Counted from the first letter of the stretch, positions 33,060-45,452 are shown. The stretch is DNA of 64,000 nucleotides from Platerodrilus igneus (GCA_036346225.1 JARFIW010001452.1:1054001-1118000), one strand, 5' to 3'. Program-made: numbers and translations. Notes: generated by a model not told the origin, from the letters alone.

Positions 33060-34011
33060 GTGATTGACCCCTTCAAACAAAAGTAGAAAAATTGGTCAGA
33101 AACTATTACTAGAAATTAACGACTAGCTGCAGAAAATGAATTATACCGCCTGGCCCAACGTGATGTTTACGATGTAGCCTTTCTGAACTTACCAAGAAAT
33201 AAAAACGTTTCCAAATATTCGCCCTTTCTATGTGAGGAAAAGGTTAATTTAGAACAATGGAAGATTGAAAAGAGCTTTATTTATTTCGTTTGATACAAAA
33301 ATCAAGTTTTGTTGCCCAAGAAACATAAAATCATTATGTTGATATTCAACCACTTCCATCGAATGTATCTTCGTGGAAATCATGAAACTGTAGTGAATAA
33401 ATTACGGTAAAAATACGTAATTTCTGTACTACGAGTGGTAGTGAAGTATAACCACCAGTAACTGCAAGAAGCGCAAAATTCAGAGAGCCATTGCATCCGT
33501 TTGAGAAATAGGAAAAATGCCTATTGCAGGATTGGCTAGTTTTCTACATGCATCTTCATTTGTTGGTGTTGATTGTTTTGGGCCCACAACTAAAAACAAT
33601 GGAGTGTTGTATTTATTTGTATGTCAATCAGAACGATCCACAGTCAAGTCATATATTCTTTGACTGCGGGTGCCTTTATAATGGCATTTCGGAACTTTAT
33701 TTCTAAAAGATGAAATTCATTAAAAGTTTATAGCAAAAATGAAACTAACTTTCTTGAACCTGCACTAAATTAAAAGAATTGATTTCACATTTGCTCAAAA
33801 ACTCGAAAAAAATTTTACTACAACTCGTTGGAATTTTAGACGACCAGGCTGTTCCCATATCAAAGGGTCATAAGAAAGTCTGGTACGCTCAGTTAAAATT
33901 AATTTATTCAAAGTACTTCCTGCTAGAAAACCGAATGATGAACTCCTTAGGTCTTGTTTGATAGCAGAGATAGGTTACATTATAAAATCCCGACCTTATA
34001 CTTATATACAT
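33060..34011 (+). pseudogene. BEL/Pao relic 2: integrase finger and core
   Basis: ENELYRLAQRDVYDVAFLNL leads to LPKKHKIIMLIFNHFHRMYL and GNHETVVNKL (His part of the HHCC finger). GLASFLHASSFVGVDCFGPT gives the first catalytic Asp; the SDNGTNF box reads SKNETNF, so the second Asp is Lys; ESLVRSVKINLFKVLP retains the glutamate. A DE-x pattern with a lost Asp means the core was already dead, or drifted after death. The core ends IKSRPYTYIHCDAP at 34018, where a nested LTR element begins. Confidence 0.82.
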
Positions 34012-34290
34012 TGCGACGCACCTAGACGTAGCCAGAAGAAACGTAAATACCAGGCTAACTATCAAACTCGGAGAGTGGGGAATTCACCTACATACCAAGA
34101 AAACCAAAGAAGAAGAAAGCACGTCGCCCACGATTATCTATGAACCATTAGAATAAATAAAGGCTGCTGTACAAACAAGCAAAAGTAATAAATTAAGTGT
34201 TACTATTTCAGAGCAAACAATTATGTGATACGAACAATTTAGTACTTTAAATACGAAGTGCGCATCTCGTATTTTAAACAAAATAAAATT
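34012..34290 (-). repeat. 3' LTR of the nested element
   Basis: It shares cctagacgtagccagaagaa, acgtcgcccacgattatcta and tgcgcatctcgtattt with 37002-37282. It overlaps the C-terminal end of the repetitive ORF. Confidence 0.85.
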
Positions 34291-35321
34291 AGGAAATGGA
34301 GCAGAATCCGATAACACTTCAACCATATTACATAAAGGAAAAGTATCAGGTAGAAACTCACCAACGTTACAAGAACAAACAGTATGAAGTAGAACTTCGC
34401 CAATGTTAAATAAAGGACTTGAGTGAAGTTTATCAACATGAAAAAAGGAAACAGCACCAGACAGAATTTCATCAACTTTACAAGAACAAACAGCCTCAGG
34501 AAGAACTTCATCCACAATATGTAAGGAAGAAGAATTAAGTTGACCCTGGTCAACATTAGATAACAGTACATCAGCTAAGATTTCACCAACCTTAGTTAAA
34601 AGAACAGAAGCAAGTAGTATTTTGTCAGCATGAGAAAAATGAGTAAGATTGGGTATCGTTTTATCAGCGTCCGATAAAGGAATAGAATCAAGTAAGACTT
34701 CTGTACTGTTAGACAACATAGTAGGAACAGGCAAAACTTCCGCCACAATAGAAACTGATTCCGTGGCAATAGTAGATAACGAAACAGGATCAGGTAAAAC
34801 TTTGACGATGACAGCAACAGGCATCACAGCATCACACTAACTTCCACAGGACCTTCTCTATCTGTATTAGGAATTATCGTCACTTTTGCTACGGCTGTTG
34901 TTGCAGGCAAAACAGAAATTTCTTGAGTAAAAGCATTTAAGAAAGCAGGAACAGGTAAAATTTTGACAAAAACGGCAACAGGCATTAACGACACAGGTCC
35001 ATGGACATCAACAGGACCCTCTCTGACTGAATTAGAAATTATCGTCACTTCAGCGACATGCGTGCGTGCAGACACGACAGGAATTTCTTGAGTAGAATCG
35101 TTTGACAAAGCGAGAACAAACTCTTGAGAAACTAGCTGCAAGTCACTAATTTGAAGTATGGGTTGCAATGGTGGCGGAGGCGCAGTTTGGGGTGAGAGTG
35201 AATAAGAAGTGAGAGCAGAAGGAGGAGTAGAATAGGATGTAGAACTAAAAACGAAGGAAAGTTTGTTCAAAGCTACATTTGCCGAAGAAGTGTATAAGAG
35301 AGAACGTAGAGTGAGAAGCAA
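34138..35321 (-). CDS. repetitive Val/Leu/Ser-rich ORF region of the nested element
   Basis: Two overlapping minus frames (34824-35321 and 34138-34824; stop and restart overlap as TGATG) carry internal repeats. In the first, a block with REGPV, MPVAV, KILPVP/KVLPDP and AEV/AKVTIIxN recurs at about 177 bases (REGPVDV then REGPVEV). In the second, a roughly 16-residue unit like CKVDEILSGAVSF / CNVGEFLPDTFPL / VDEVLPEAVCS repeats about ten times. No enzyme motif is present. The region continues from the zinc-knuckle end of Gag. It could be a gag extension or a low-complexity replacement of pol; the function is unknown. Confidence 0.5.
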
Positions 35322-35379
35322 AAGATATTAGGCATCTAGAGGTGAGGGTACAATTTGAAGGACTATTCAAAAATCTATT

Positions 35380-36485
35380 AGGAGTAGGATGACAGTGTGG
35401 ACAGGTATCGCGAGTAACTCCCTTATATCTACAACCATAGCTATGGTGTACTTTAAGACGAGTACAACGGGTCGAAACATGACCAGGTTTATCGCAATTA
35501 AAGCATACGACCTGACAAGTAGAAGTAGAACTAAAAGGAAAAACAATAGAAAGTACGGAGGAAGTATCTGATCCACCCGTAGGCGTAGGAAAAACCTTAA
35601 CAACTCGGTCATGTGAAGTAAAAGTATTTTCCTCAATAGTAGCAGACTTTTAAGCAAAATCCAGGGGTAGGAATTCTGAGTTTAATAAAGTAACAAGGTC
35701 GTCCCAAAATTTGACGGAACGCTGATGTGCGCGAAAAAGAAGTAAAGCCTTTCCGGTAAGTAATTCCGGAGTAAACCGAAAAAGTTGCCGAGCAGAAATT
35801 ACGCGAAACACTGAATTCCTTAATGCGAAATAAGAATTCCGGTAGAAAACCTTCACCTGAAAAAGAGACATTCAATTTAGCGAGCGGGTATCCTTTGGTA
35901 GCGGTCATAGTATTTTCAGCAGTAGAAATATCCACTTCTTCCTCGGAATCAGAAGAAAAATAAGGAACTTTGGTAACGGCAGTATAGCTACATTAAAAGT
36001 TTGAGGACTGGAACAAGGCTGTTGACTAAAATCAGCAAAAGTAACATGCTTGAATTTTCTGACAGTCGCCTCAACATCCGAACGCATGGTCTGTAAAGCG
36101 AATAATAATTTATTTTTCATAGGGCTTCCTCCTCAGAGCTAGCCAACATCAATTTACAACGTCGGTGAATGTGTACCCATAAGGAGCATAAACGGGCAAA
36201 CTTATTATCAGTAACATACCCAGTAAAATCATCAGAAGACGGTCCAAGTTCAGTAAGCGAGCATTTAGTCGCCTAATAAAGCTCTGTAAACGTAATCGTA
36301 TAAGGGCTATGAGTAAAAGACTGATTCATTTCCACTTGAATCGCGTATCGGACGGCTTTACGCAACCCTTCGACTTTAATATCAGAGTCAAATCCTCGAG
36401 AAGATAACTCATATTGGAGTTCGGATTTTAACAGCCTATTAACATCCAACCCCCACGTAATCATTGTAACAAAAGAAATACACAC
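35380..36485 (-). pseudogene. Gag of the nested gypsy-like element
   Basis: The N-terminus is GLDVNRLLKSELQYELSSRG near 36440. The capsid part reads LAKLNVSFSGEG, FTPELLTGKALLLFRAHQRS and FWDDLVTLLNSEFLPLDF near 35640-35870. The end has two Cys clusters, CFNCDKPGHVSTRC (a CCHC knuckle) and YGCRYKGVTRDTCPHC, near 35395-35515. Frame changes near 36270, 35930 and 35640 break it. Same Gag type as 19970. Confidence 0.8.
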
Positions 36486-36969
36486 TGTATATCAGACTAA
36501 TGCGAAATCCAACCTCAGCCCAATAAATTATAAAATATCACCAGTGAATCGCAACAAAACGGTTTTATTCAATACGGAAGTAACAAACGGATTAAATTTT
36601 ATAAAATACTAAACGTAAGAGAATAAAGTCAATACAATCAGAATTAGGGTGCCAAAGTTTTTAAAGAGTCTGCAATTATTGGTAAAACCACAAGTCCAAT
36701 AATCTGACATGAGCTAACCAAGGATATTTAGCAATCACGGAAGAAAACAAAATCAAAATTCAAGAAGTTCGAACCCGCACAAGTAATAAAAAAAAGAAAT
36801 AAATATAAGTTCGAGCGTAAGGGAAGGTCGAGAAGCAAAATAAAAATTAGGGCAGGAATTAAGCGAAAAATAATTGAAGCGAACGCTAAACAAAACCAAA
36901 ATCGAAGCAAAAATTAAGTCAACGATATACAAAACAAAATCGGGGCACAAAAAAATTAACTAAAACAAA

Positions 36970-36994
36970 CTCGCAGCCCCACGCCAGGGCGTCA
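36970..36994 (-). promoter_or_regulatory. primer-binding site of the nested element
   Basis: On the minus strand tgacgccctggcgtggggct follows the LTR by a few bases, a variant of the tRNA-Lys complement. Confidence 0.7.
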
Positions 36995-37001
36995 GAATTT
37001 A

Positions 37002-37282
37002 TGCTACGTACCTAGACGTAGCCAGAAGAAACGTAAATACCAGGCTAACTATCAAACGCAGTGAGTGGGGGATTTACCTACATACCAAGGAAACAAAAAA
37101 AAAAAGAAAGCACGTCGCCCACGATTATCTATTAACAATAAACATAAATAAAAGCTTCTATACAAACAGGTAAAAGTAATAAATTAAGTGTTACTATTTC
37201 AAAGCAAACAACTGTGTGATACGAACAATTTAGTACTTTAGATACAAAATGCGCATCTCGTATTTTACACAAAATAGAATTA
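37002..37282 (-). repeat. 5' LTR of the nested element
   Basis: Counterpart of 34012-34290. Confidence 0.85.
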
Positions 37283-37440
37283 ATCAGTAGCCAATAAACA
37301 TGTGAGAGCTTTTGTTAAACGTTTTTAAAATTGCACCTAATACTTTTTGCAACACAAACCAATCAGTAGGAAAGAATTAACGTGTGAGAGCTTTTGTCAA
37401 ACATACTTAACAACGGTGCATCACACCTGTAGAGCGATAA
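37283..37440 (+). repeat. ~80-bp tandem duplication beside the nested LTR
   Basis: atcagtag, then acatgtgagagcttttgtta at 37283 recurs as atcagtag, then acgtgtgagagcttttgtca at about 37362, both followed by ttgcaccta/ggtgcatcac-like ends. Confidence 0.65.
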
Positions 37441-38012
37441 TATTGATTTGTAGTGACAAACAATAGTCCTATAGTGTCACGTATCTTATCACGTAACACA
37501 AAACGCTGATACGGAATATGCCATTGATATACACAAAACAAAACAAGTTGTATATCTGTATGTGTTTGGATACTTAATTTGCACATCGTCGGGCGTGAGT
37601 CAGCACAGCAACGCCATGGGAGTCAGGATCCATTCATCCTGTCACCGTAACTGCAGCAGCAGTCTACGGACAAAAGCAGTTGGTCTACAAACAAAAGCAG
37701 TTGGTTTACAAAGAAAGAACCAATTTGGCCTCTAGCTAAAAGCTAAAAAAGAGAATCGGATTAGAATGGGTAAGCGCGGAAAAACTCACCAATACACGCA
37801 GATACTTCTTACTAGTCGAACAAAAAACATGCATTGCTTTTGAAGTACTGTGACGAAGGATGTAGAAAATATTTCAAGGCACAAGCTGCAGAATCAAATT
37901 CAAAATCGGTTCAAATAACAGAAGTTCGAACTACAATCCTTGCGTTATCGAAGCACGATTAGCAAAACTGGAAAACATGCTATCAAATAATAGTAGGATC
38001 TATTATTTCGAC
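37441..38012. other. no gene recognised; short (caaaagcagttggt)n repeat
   Basis: acaaaagcagttggtctaca is repeated about three times at 37668-37715. The rest should be the BEL relic's integrase-linker region but is too degraded to read. Confidence 0.45.
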
Positions 38013-38300
38013 AAGTCTTTAAATGGGAAACACCAGAAAAAGCAATCATGCGTTATCGGAATGTTTAACAAATTACCGGGTACCTAGAGCAAGGTATTGA
38101 CTATTTAATTTATCGAAGAAAGAAATGGTATAAATGAATAGAACCCATTAAGGTGAGTGACATGGTAATGCTAATGGAAGACACGAAAGCAAATTTATGG
38201 CGGAAGGGTATGGTAAAACCTCCAACGACGGGCAAGTGAGACAAGTATTGGTACGCACGAGTGGTAGTGATGTTCTGATATCAGTTGTGTAAGTAGGGGA
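38013..38300 (+). pseudogene. BEL/Pao relic 2: integrase C-terminal domain (DUF5641-type)
   Basis: EPIKVSDMVMLMEDTKANLW then RKGMVKPPTTGK and, one frame over, DGQVRQVLVRTSGSDV match the end of Pao integrases (E P..V.D.V.I.......WR.G.......DG.VR...V.T..G). This places the nested element (34012-37282) inside one BEL copy. Confidence 0.8.
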
Positions 38301-38346
38301 TCGTAGATTGTAGTAACAAGTTTTCTTTTAATGTAAAAACTGTTAT

Positions 38347-38366
38347 TAAGGGGGAGGGGGGGGAGA
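38347..38366 (+). promoter_or_regulatory. polypurine tract of BEL relic 2
   Basis: aagggggaggggggggagac lies shortly after the integrase end and would prime plus-strand synthesis; the 3' LTR should start here. No second LTR copy was found upstream of 31036. Confidence 0.6.
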
Positions 38367-40839
38367 CATCAGCAATTAGTGGTTATTGTAATCTTGAGTT
38401 CAGTTTATTAAATCTTAAATTCATTGTTCAGGTAAACTTTGTTTTGGAAGGTGACATATTGTCAGACAGTAAATATGCAACTTGTATTGTTTTGGCAGGG
38501 AACTGAATTATTCGTACTTAAGAAAGAACGAAAGATGTATTTTATAGCTAGGTACAAATTGTAATTAGAACTATATTGTATTTTAGGAATTCAGGTTTTT
38601 GTTTTGTGTTTGGTATAGGAAAACTGCAACTTTGCAACAAATGGTAAGCAGACACCTGGAGTTTCTCTACACGTAACTACGCTAGGATACTTTTGTGCCA
38701 TTTGACCCCAGTTATAACAGTGATCTTTAATTTTTTATGGTTTGTAAATGCTATTTTTGTAGCATGTTAATTCTATTCGGTATAAAAATACAACCAATTC
38801 AACGATATCTATCAATTTTTATATTTACCTATCCACCTACCATTAATGTCCAAAAGATCTATTTAAATTTCAATGAATAAGTAATAATCTAACCAATATA
38901 TTAGAAAGTAATATAATTCTTTCTAAATATAGTTTGCAGGATTATCCATCAAATTCTAAACCTTTACAATATGTAATTACGACATGAAAACAGTACAACT
39001 AAATAGCCAAGGTTTTGATTTAATTTTTCTGATAGGTAGATATAAAATCCCGCTTTTAATTAAGCCACTGAAAACAAAAACTCCTTAGGGATTCAACTAT
39101 AAAAGTAACGACGCCTTTTGTATACTATATAAGGAAAATATCAGTCTTCTGTATTTCCAAGAAAGGATAAAACTAAACGCTGGAATGAACGTACATATAC
39201 AAGACGATCGCTGAATGCAAAAGGAGGATTTAAAGAGAAGAGGCGAGGATTTTGTGCGACTTGAACGTTTACAGTTTATGGAAGACGGGCATTTCCGCCG
39301 CTCTAGCTGGCAGTTTCTAGATCGTTCGAATAAATTCGCAAACTTAAAAAATTCTCGAGCTCCCTTACATAGCATTTAATTTATAACAAACTTCTATTGT
39401 TTTTAACCCCTTATTTTGAAACACACAAAAGATTCTTTTATTCGCCCGTTCATAATTTCTCCAATACTTTTTGTAATAAAACGCACGCCCTTGCTCGTAG
39501 ACGTTTTACATTTCATTAAACATCTGTAGATACGCCCTATCATCGAATACATAACTCAAAGCAGGACAAAGAACTAGAAATGTCCTAAGGCTTTAAATTC
39601 TAATGGCCAAAAAAAAGTAAAACGTTTATTGCTATTGTTACTACTTCTAATACAAACTAGAACTTGGCCTAAAACTTAAATATAATATCGTAAAGAACTC
39701 TTTGTTCAATAATACATAGTAATAATTAAGACCACATGTGAATGTGAAATATACTATAAAATATGTGATTTTTGGAGTTATTTACGACGTGGCGTGGCTA
39801 ACGCTCATAACCCGTTCGAAACAACACTACCATCTTGGACTATTGAAATGTCTTATTTAGTATAAATGCGGCTTAATCCTTTGAATTCTTTTTAAAATAT
39901 TATAATGACCGAAAGCGTACGTCTAATTTTAACAGGAATAGGTTCACTAACCGGAAATTATTCGATAAACGTTTTAGAAGAAAATTCTGGTTCTGTAGAT
40001 GTTATTATTCATTTATTATTCCGTTCGTACGATATACAATTCGAATAAAGAGGTTATTATTTGTTTGGTTTACAGAGCGTGTAATAAAACCAAAGTAAAC
40101 CGAGCGAGCAGTGAACACAAAGGGGGTCTTGTCTGCCTGAAATTACTTTTCAGGGTGGCGCTTGTGGCTATGTAAACCTACGTGGAGTTTCAGAATTTTA
40201 TTTTCTCTAATGATAGTGAGCTACGTGTCTTATGAGGCGATTGTAATGGAGCGTTGTCATTTTCTTTTAAAGGAGAAATTTAAAAAAGTTAGTAAAGTAT
40301 AAAATTGAAGAATGATGAAACTTTCAGGGTGTTTTGGATCATTTGGGTAATAACAAATTGTGAGCCAATAATAACCACCTTCACGTCGCAGATGAAATTT
40401 ATTCTATTGATTGCAATTTTTTTCAAAAACGGATTTTATTATTTCTAGCGAATCTATTTGACTATGACAACACATACTAAAAAATTAGAAAAAATATGCG
40501 GGAAGTACATCGCCGTCAAAATTGACGTTTCCACCAGACTCTGAAATTCCATCTGGAATTCGGTATATTTAAAGCAGGTTCTGGATTTCAGTATGGGTAT
40601 TAATTTATTTCAGATGAAATGCAATGGAATTCATTAGAGTTTAATAGAATTTATTCGACTTCCGCGGAATTTATTGAATTTCATGGGATTTAGAAAATTT
40701 ATGATAGATTTAATTTGAGGTTTAATTTTTTGCTCTGACTACCGATTATTACTCTCATTTATAGCCAACTTGTTTATGTCATGGTTTGAAATTAACTTAA
40801 AAGAAATTCTGATTTCTTCCCCATTTATGCGCGTGAATG
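38367..40839. other. presumed BEL 3' LTR followed by unassigned sequence
   Basis: No conserved coding signal. 40540-40690 is a degenerate ggaattt/atttattgaattt run. A minus-strand frame at 39097-39375 is Ser/Cys/Arg-rich and probably spurious. Confidence 0.4.
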
Positions 40840-40982
40840 ACATTTGCAGATTTGATAATTTCTATGAAGAACTAAATGCAAAAGTTGAAACTTTAAAATT
40901 CATATACGAATTAGAAAATAATGGTCAATTATCATGTTTAGATACACTAGTAATAAACCCATTTCCTGATTTAAACCTCTAA
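40840..40982 (+). pseudogene. Penelope-like RT scrap
   Basis: ETLKFIYELENNGQLSCLDT followed by LVI matches the palm pattern L.FT.E.E..G.L.FLD..I seen in Penelope-type RTs. It is cut at about 40945-40980, where minus-strand gag sequence starts. Confidence 0.5.
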
Positions 40983-41376
40983 CATCACGCTCATTCTTAT
41001 CTACCGTATTTTCAACTTCCCCCATTTTTACCGTCAAGCTATTTTTGAATTCGGAAAATTCTCTCGTTGATTTGTCAATTTTCTCGCTTAAGGTTTCATT
41101 CATCCGTTCCATTTTTGGTTTTGATTCTTCACCCATTTCTATCACCCCACTCAGCGTCTCATTTATCTGATCAAATTTCTTATTCGATTCTTCTCTACTT
41201 AATCTCATCTCCTCCAACATTCTCATCATTAATTCATTTCCTTGGTCTCCTGACTCTGTCCTCGACTGATCCCTACTACCTCCAGCTTCCTTCATTTTTC
41301 TTGCTTTATCAAATAAGGCACTATCCTCACTTCCAATTTCCACTCCTTGACTTCTTAACCACTCCTTTCTCAGCAT
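40983..41376 (-). pseudogene. N-terminal coiled-coil Gag of the long-LTR gypsy family
   Basis: The minus-strand ORF starts at ATG 41376 (MLRKEWLRSQGVEIGSEDSA). A long charged coiled-coil follows (MLEEMRLSREESNKKFDQIN, ETLSEKIDKSTREFSEFKNS). It lies 190 bases inside the primer site of the minus-strand LTR, the expected place for gag. The frame loses resemblance after about 40990. The plus-strand ORF over the same stretch is its shadow. Confidence 0.75.
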
Positions 41377-41566
41377 ACGTTCAAATCACTCCCACACACT
41401 CTCAAATTATTTTTAAATTTATACAACACATACTCTCTCTCTCAGATCGCCAGTTTCCTGGAATAAAATTGCTTAAATTTTATTTGGAGCTCGAGCCGCA
41501 CGTTCGGGTCGCCATAAGATTGCTGTGGTATTGGGTCAGTCTCTGGAACTCCCTAAAAATCATTCA

Positions 41567-41587
41567 AGCCCCAACGTTGGGCCGTCA
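41567..41587 (-). promoter_or_regulatory. tRNA-Lys-type primer-binding site
   Basis: On the minus strand tgacggcccaacgttggggc directly follows the LTR at 41588. Confidence 0.8.
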
Positions 41588-43646
41588 TAAGATTGCTGTG
41601 GATCCGGGGATTAAAGTTTAAGAATTGAGAGTGAGTCATTAAATACTTTTCAAAATAAAAAGTTCACAACAAAAAAAAAATTTCTTACCCTGATTTCTGC
41701 TTCAAAATATCTTCAGCAGCTTCCCTGGCTAGATCAGCTGTGCCTCTTCTCGGATACCTAAATTTACAATCATTCTTCCTTCCCACTCGCACACCATACC
41801 ATAAAATCACCAAATAATATAACAATCATACAATCTTTATTTACCGCTATTTACAAACAATTATTCACAGATATATATACAGTTTGGTACACTAATTACA
41901 ACTCAATAAGTGATATTTTTGTAAAGTCCTTGTTTTAAATTCTTAATTGCAAACACATTTAATACAATAGGAGTAAATGGGCCCCAAATAATACCTTATA
42001 TTTATTGCACACTGGAGTATGGTGAGCTCATAATATCCCAGTTTATTAATGTATGTCTTTTACCTTGCATAAAAATACTACAAAACTAATAAACCCATGT
42101 AACCTTAACAATCCAATTTAAATTCATAATGAAATTTAGTGAGCTTTACATACACCTTTTTTTCAATATTTTAAATACCCTAATAATTGTCAAGTACACG
42201 TATCTTTTCCGATACGTTAAATAACCATAAATAACCCCAAAAGTTCACTCACACATCACAAAATAATTCCAAAAGTTTATCAGATAACAGAAAATTCAAA
42301 TGAGTTACCTGGAAAATGCTTCAAACCTCCATTTCATTCGACGATGCTCTACGGAATCCCTTGGCTTCGTAACTATGCGCTCTGATCTTCCAGATATTTA
42401 TAGATAATAACCTCAGTGTACGCCAAGCTCCGTGCTACCAATTACCATTCCATACCAGCATACAAATTCACGTATGTTATACTTTTCTATATTGATTTAT
42501 TAGCTTATTATGGTATTAGTTGGACCTCGGTTAATCTAATTCACTCGAAACTACTCACGTTAATAACTATAAGACCTCAACTTACCACGTTACAAGTGCT
42601 AATACTATGTTTACTAAATTATGAAATTTTTCAATACTCACAAGCCTCTACTATAACGTCGGTTTATGGTTATAAATAGTCTAAAACGATGAAAATGCAA
42701 AGAGAGCGCTACTAGTTCTCTAAAAGTATTTATACAATTCAAACCTGCCGCCTCTAGGCCACACTTCACGCCAAAAACTTATTTTAAAAGAATACTTCTG
42801 CAAATTTTTATATAACCGACTTAAAGCTTCCAGAAATTCACTTCGTGGACGCGCTATATGATCCAAAAAATCGCATTCACCTGTCGCGTGTTCGTCCGTT
42901 GTAAAAATACTCGTTTCAACCAATGATACTGTTCTGTGTCGTCATAAAACTACGCCTGTAATATTTTTGTCCCTGTCTTATGCATATTTGATGTCGCGTT
43001 CCAAACCCCACTTAAGTTTCAGAAAATCGATATTGCTGACCGCATCTCATGACTCCACGTGTATTGAGTACGTGCGTTTTGAAACCAATGCTTTTATATC
43101 CGTTTCTATCTGTAACATATTACTGATCGTGCATCCCTTCTGTTCTTTAAGAAACTTAGTTAGATAGTTATTCGAAGCCACTGACGGTTGGAAATATTTT
43201 CTTTGAAGTCCGCTTTATTATGCTAATAAATTCAAAGAAGGTAACCTTTTAAATATGCAGGTGTTCTTAATTATTGACCGTTTAAAATAACAATTCTTGT
43301 AGTCTATATTTCATGGTATTCGATACAATTGACGTCCTTGTGTGCTACCACGAAACTTTTTGCCTTGGGATTATTGATTTTCTATACCCCGGTGCGATTT
43401 CTAATGTTATTACACGTTGAATTAAAATAAATTAAATTAATTATGCGTTTCTATTTGCTTTTAAAACTGGTTTTCTTTATAAACCTATTACTTTTCAATC
43501 ATTAATTATAAAAATACGTCAATACTTGTTCGTTTAAATTAAATAAATGAAATAAATTTTGCGCGTAAATAAATTGTTCCTTTCTCTATACAGGGTGTTT
43601 GAAATTGCATTGCTTACCCCAAATTTAACCTTTTGAATCCATAACA
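41588..43646 (-). repeat. ~2.1-kb LTR of the long-LTR gypsy family (minus)
   Basis: On the minus strand it begins tgttatggattc at 43646 and ends ccacagcaatctta before the primer site. Homologous stretches to 26983-28996 include gatctagccaggg and gtaagaaatttttttt. Confidence 0.7.
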
Positions 43647-43666
43647 ATATATATATATATATATAT
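43647..43666. repeat. (AT)10 shared by two head-to-head LTRs
   Basis: The minus LTR ends ...cataaca at 43646 and the plus LTR starts tgctgtga at 43667. Confidence 0.95.
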
Positions 43667-45451
43667 TGCTGTGATAACTGGTTGTTTAAGGGTGTACTTT
43701 ATAGTAAAGGTCGTTTAGAATTGGAAATTATAATAGAAAGCAAAAAACTGCAGTTATGTAATAGAAGAATTGAGAAACGGAGATAGTTTGTAAATAGTAA
43801 GCAGTCAACACCCTGTATATAAAGGATAAATAGTTTTAAGCAACGCAAATAGACACACGAAGACGCATAGTTAGCGTAGAAACGAGGAAGACATGCATTA
43901 AGTAAATAGTAAATATTTAATACCCTGTAGATAAAGTTTTAGTTAATTTAGGTAAGGCAAATAATGATATTTTCAGTGGAAGCACGCGTATTTTGTAAGT
44001 AAACATAATAAAGTGTAATTAAACACGCATTCTAAAGAGTTCCAAACAATTAGGTTAATACGGAGATAGAAATAGAGCTTCAAAGAGCATAGTGTAAATG
44101 CGTACAAAATAGTTAACCATTTTTAATAAGAAAGGAGATTAAAAATTGGGTAAATAACACGCATATATGAAAATTAAAAGTCGAATTGCATCAGTTGTTT
44201 ATGGAAAAGCGATTAGATTAGTCAAAACACCGCAAGTTTGATAACGAAGCACCTGCGAGCAGGTCACAATTATTTGAAAGCATAGAAAATTACATTAGAA
44301 ACTACTTTAAATGCAAAGATTTGATTGGTCAAAATGAGCGACGAGCTTGTAGACCATACCCACTGACGGAGTAGGAGATCAATGATATATTAACAGGTAC
44401 AGTAATAACGAACTCAGTTTTCAACTCAACAAAGGCCGAGGTGCGCCAACCTGAAATAAAGTTTGATACGTAATAATAATTTAAAGTGAAAAATTGTGTA
44501 AGTGCAAAAATTAAAATTACGATTGCCGATTAAACGGCTCTGAAGCCGGGGAGAAAAAATACAATTCTAAGTCCGGAGAAAATAAACTACAAATTCGAGT
44601 CCGGGAAGAATAATAATACAAGTTCGAGTTTGGGGAGGATGATAATCCAATTCTAAGTTTGGGGTGATTGATAAGAAGTAATAAGTCTGAATAAGATGAC
44701 AATAAATTGGGGTGCATAAGTATAAGTTAATAATGGTAGTCCAGAGGGTGATGGCAATAATTTAAATGCAATGGTACAAGCGTGTGGATAGACAATATTT
44801 CGAATGGGCATGTAATAATTCTGAATTGGGGGAAAATAAATTTTATTCAAATGGATGGCTTAATGCATGGGAAATATTAGCTGATGCGTCAATTGCGAGA
44901 ATGAAATAGCGAAGAAAATAGACCAGGTTAAATTTTAGTTATAAGACATTATTTTTCTATTTTTTATTTGAATATTGTACTTGCTTAATATAAATACATG
45001 TGAAAAAGTCAAGAAAAAGAAAACTTGCATACGTATAAAGTGCGTGATATGATAAGAGGTTTTGAACGTTCCACACTTCTTTTTTTATAAAAATAATAGG
45101 TTTTTTGGTGACTTTGGGTTTGATTAAAAAGTATATGATTTTTGATAAATGAGATTTACATTAATTAATTAAAAAGTGTATTTTGATTAATTTACAAAAG
45201 CTGTACATAATATTTGTTTCATTATATAAAACTGAATTAACTTCATTTCATAATAAATGCTAGTCGGGGTCATAAGATAAAGTTAATGGGAGTGATTTGA
45301 TAATTTAAACAATCAAGGAGGAGCTATAAGTTGAATACGAAATTGATAACGAGTAAGGCGGTAACATATCAAATTTTGTTATTGGTCGACAAGGTAGGTT
45401 CAAGATAAAATCCAGTTAAGTTCCTGGAGGGAGTTCATAGCAATATTAATA
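43667..45451 (+). repeat. ~1.8-kb LTR of the long-LTR gypsy family (plus)
   Basis: It starts tgctgtgataactgg and ends near gttcatagcaatattaa, before the primer site ggcggcccaacgtcgggg. It is more divergent than the other two copies. Confidence 0.6.
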
Positions 45452-45452
45452 A

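Larger units (their letters stand above)
34012..37282 (-). mobile_element. nested gypsy-like LTR element with gag and a repetitive ORF, no pol
   Basis: Direct repeats at 34012-34290 and 37002-37282 bracket a minus-strand unit inserted in BEL relic 2. It has a tRNA-Lys-type primer site inside the right LTR, gag at 35380-36485, and then a Val/Leu/Ser-rich repetitive ORF region 34138-35321 in place of protease-RT-integrase. It must have depended on another element for mobility. Confidence 0.78.

Noticed and set aside
39097..39375. 92-aa minus-strand ORF
   Set aside because: Ser/Arg/Cys-rich frame without motif or neighbour support.
41067..41621. 184-aa plus-strand ORF
   Set aside because: Antisense shadow of the coiled-coil Gag and primer-site region on the minus strand.
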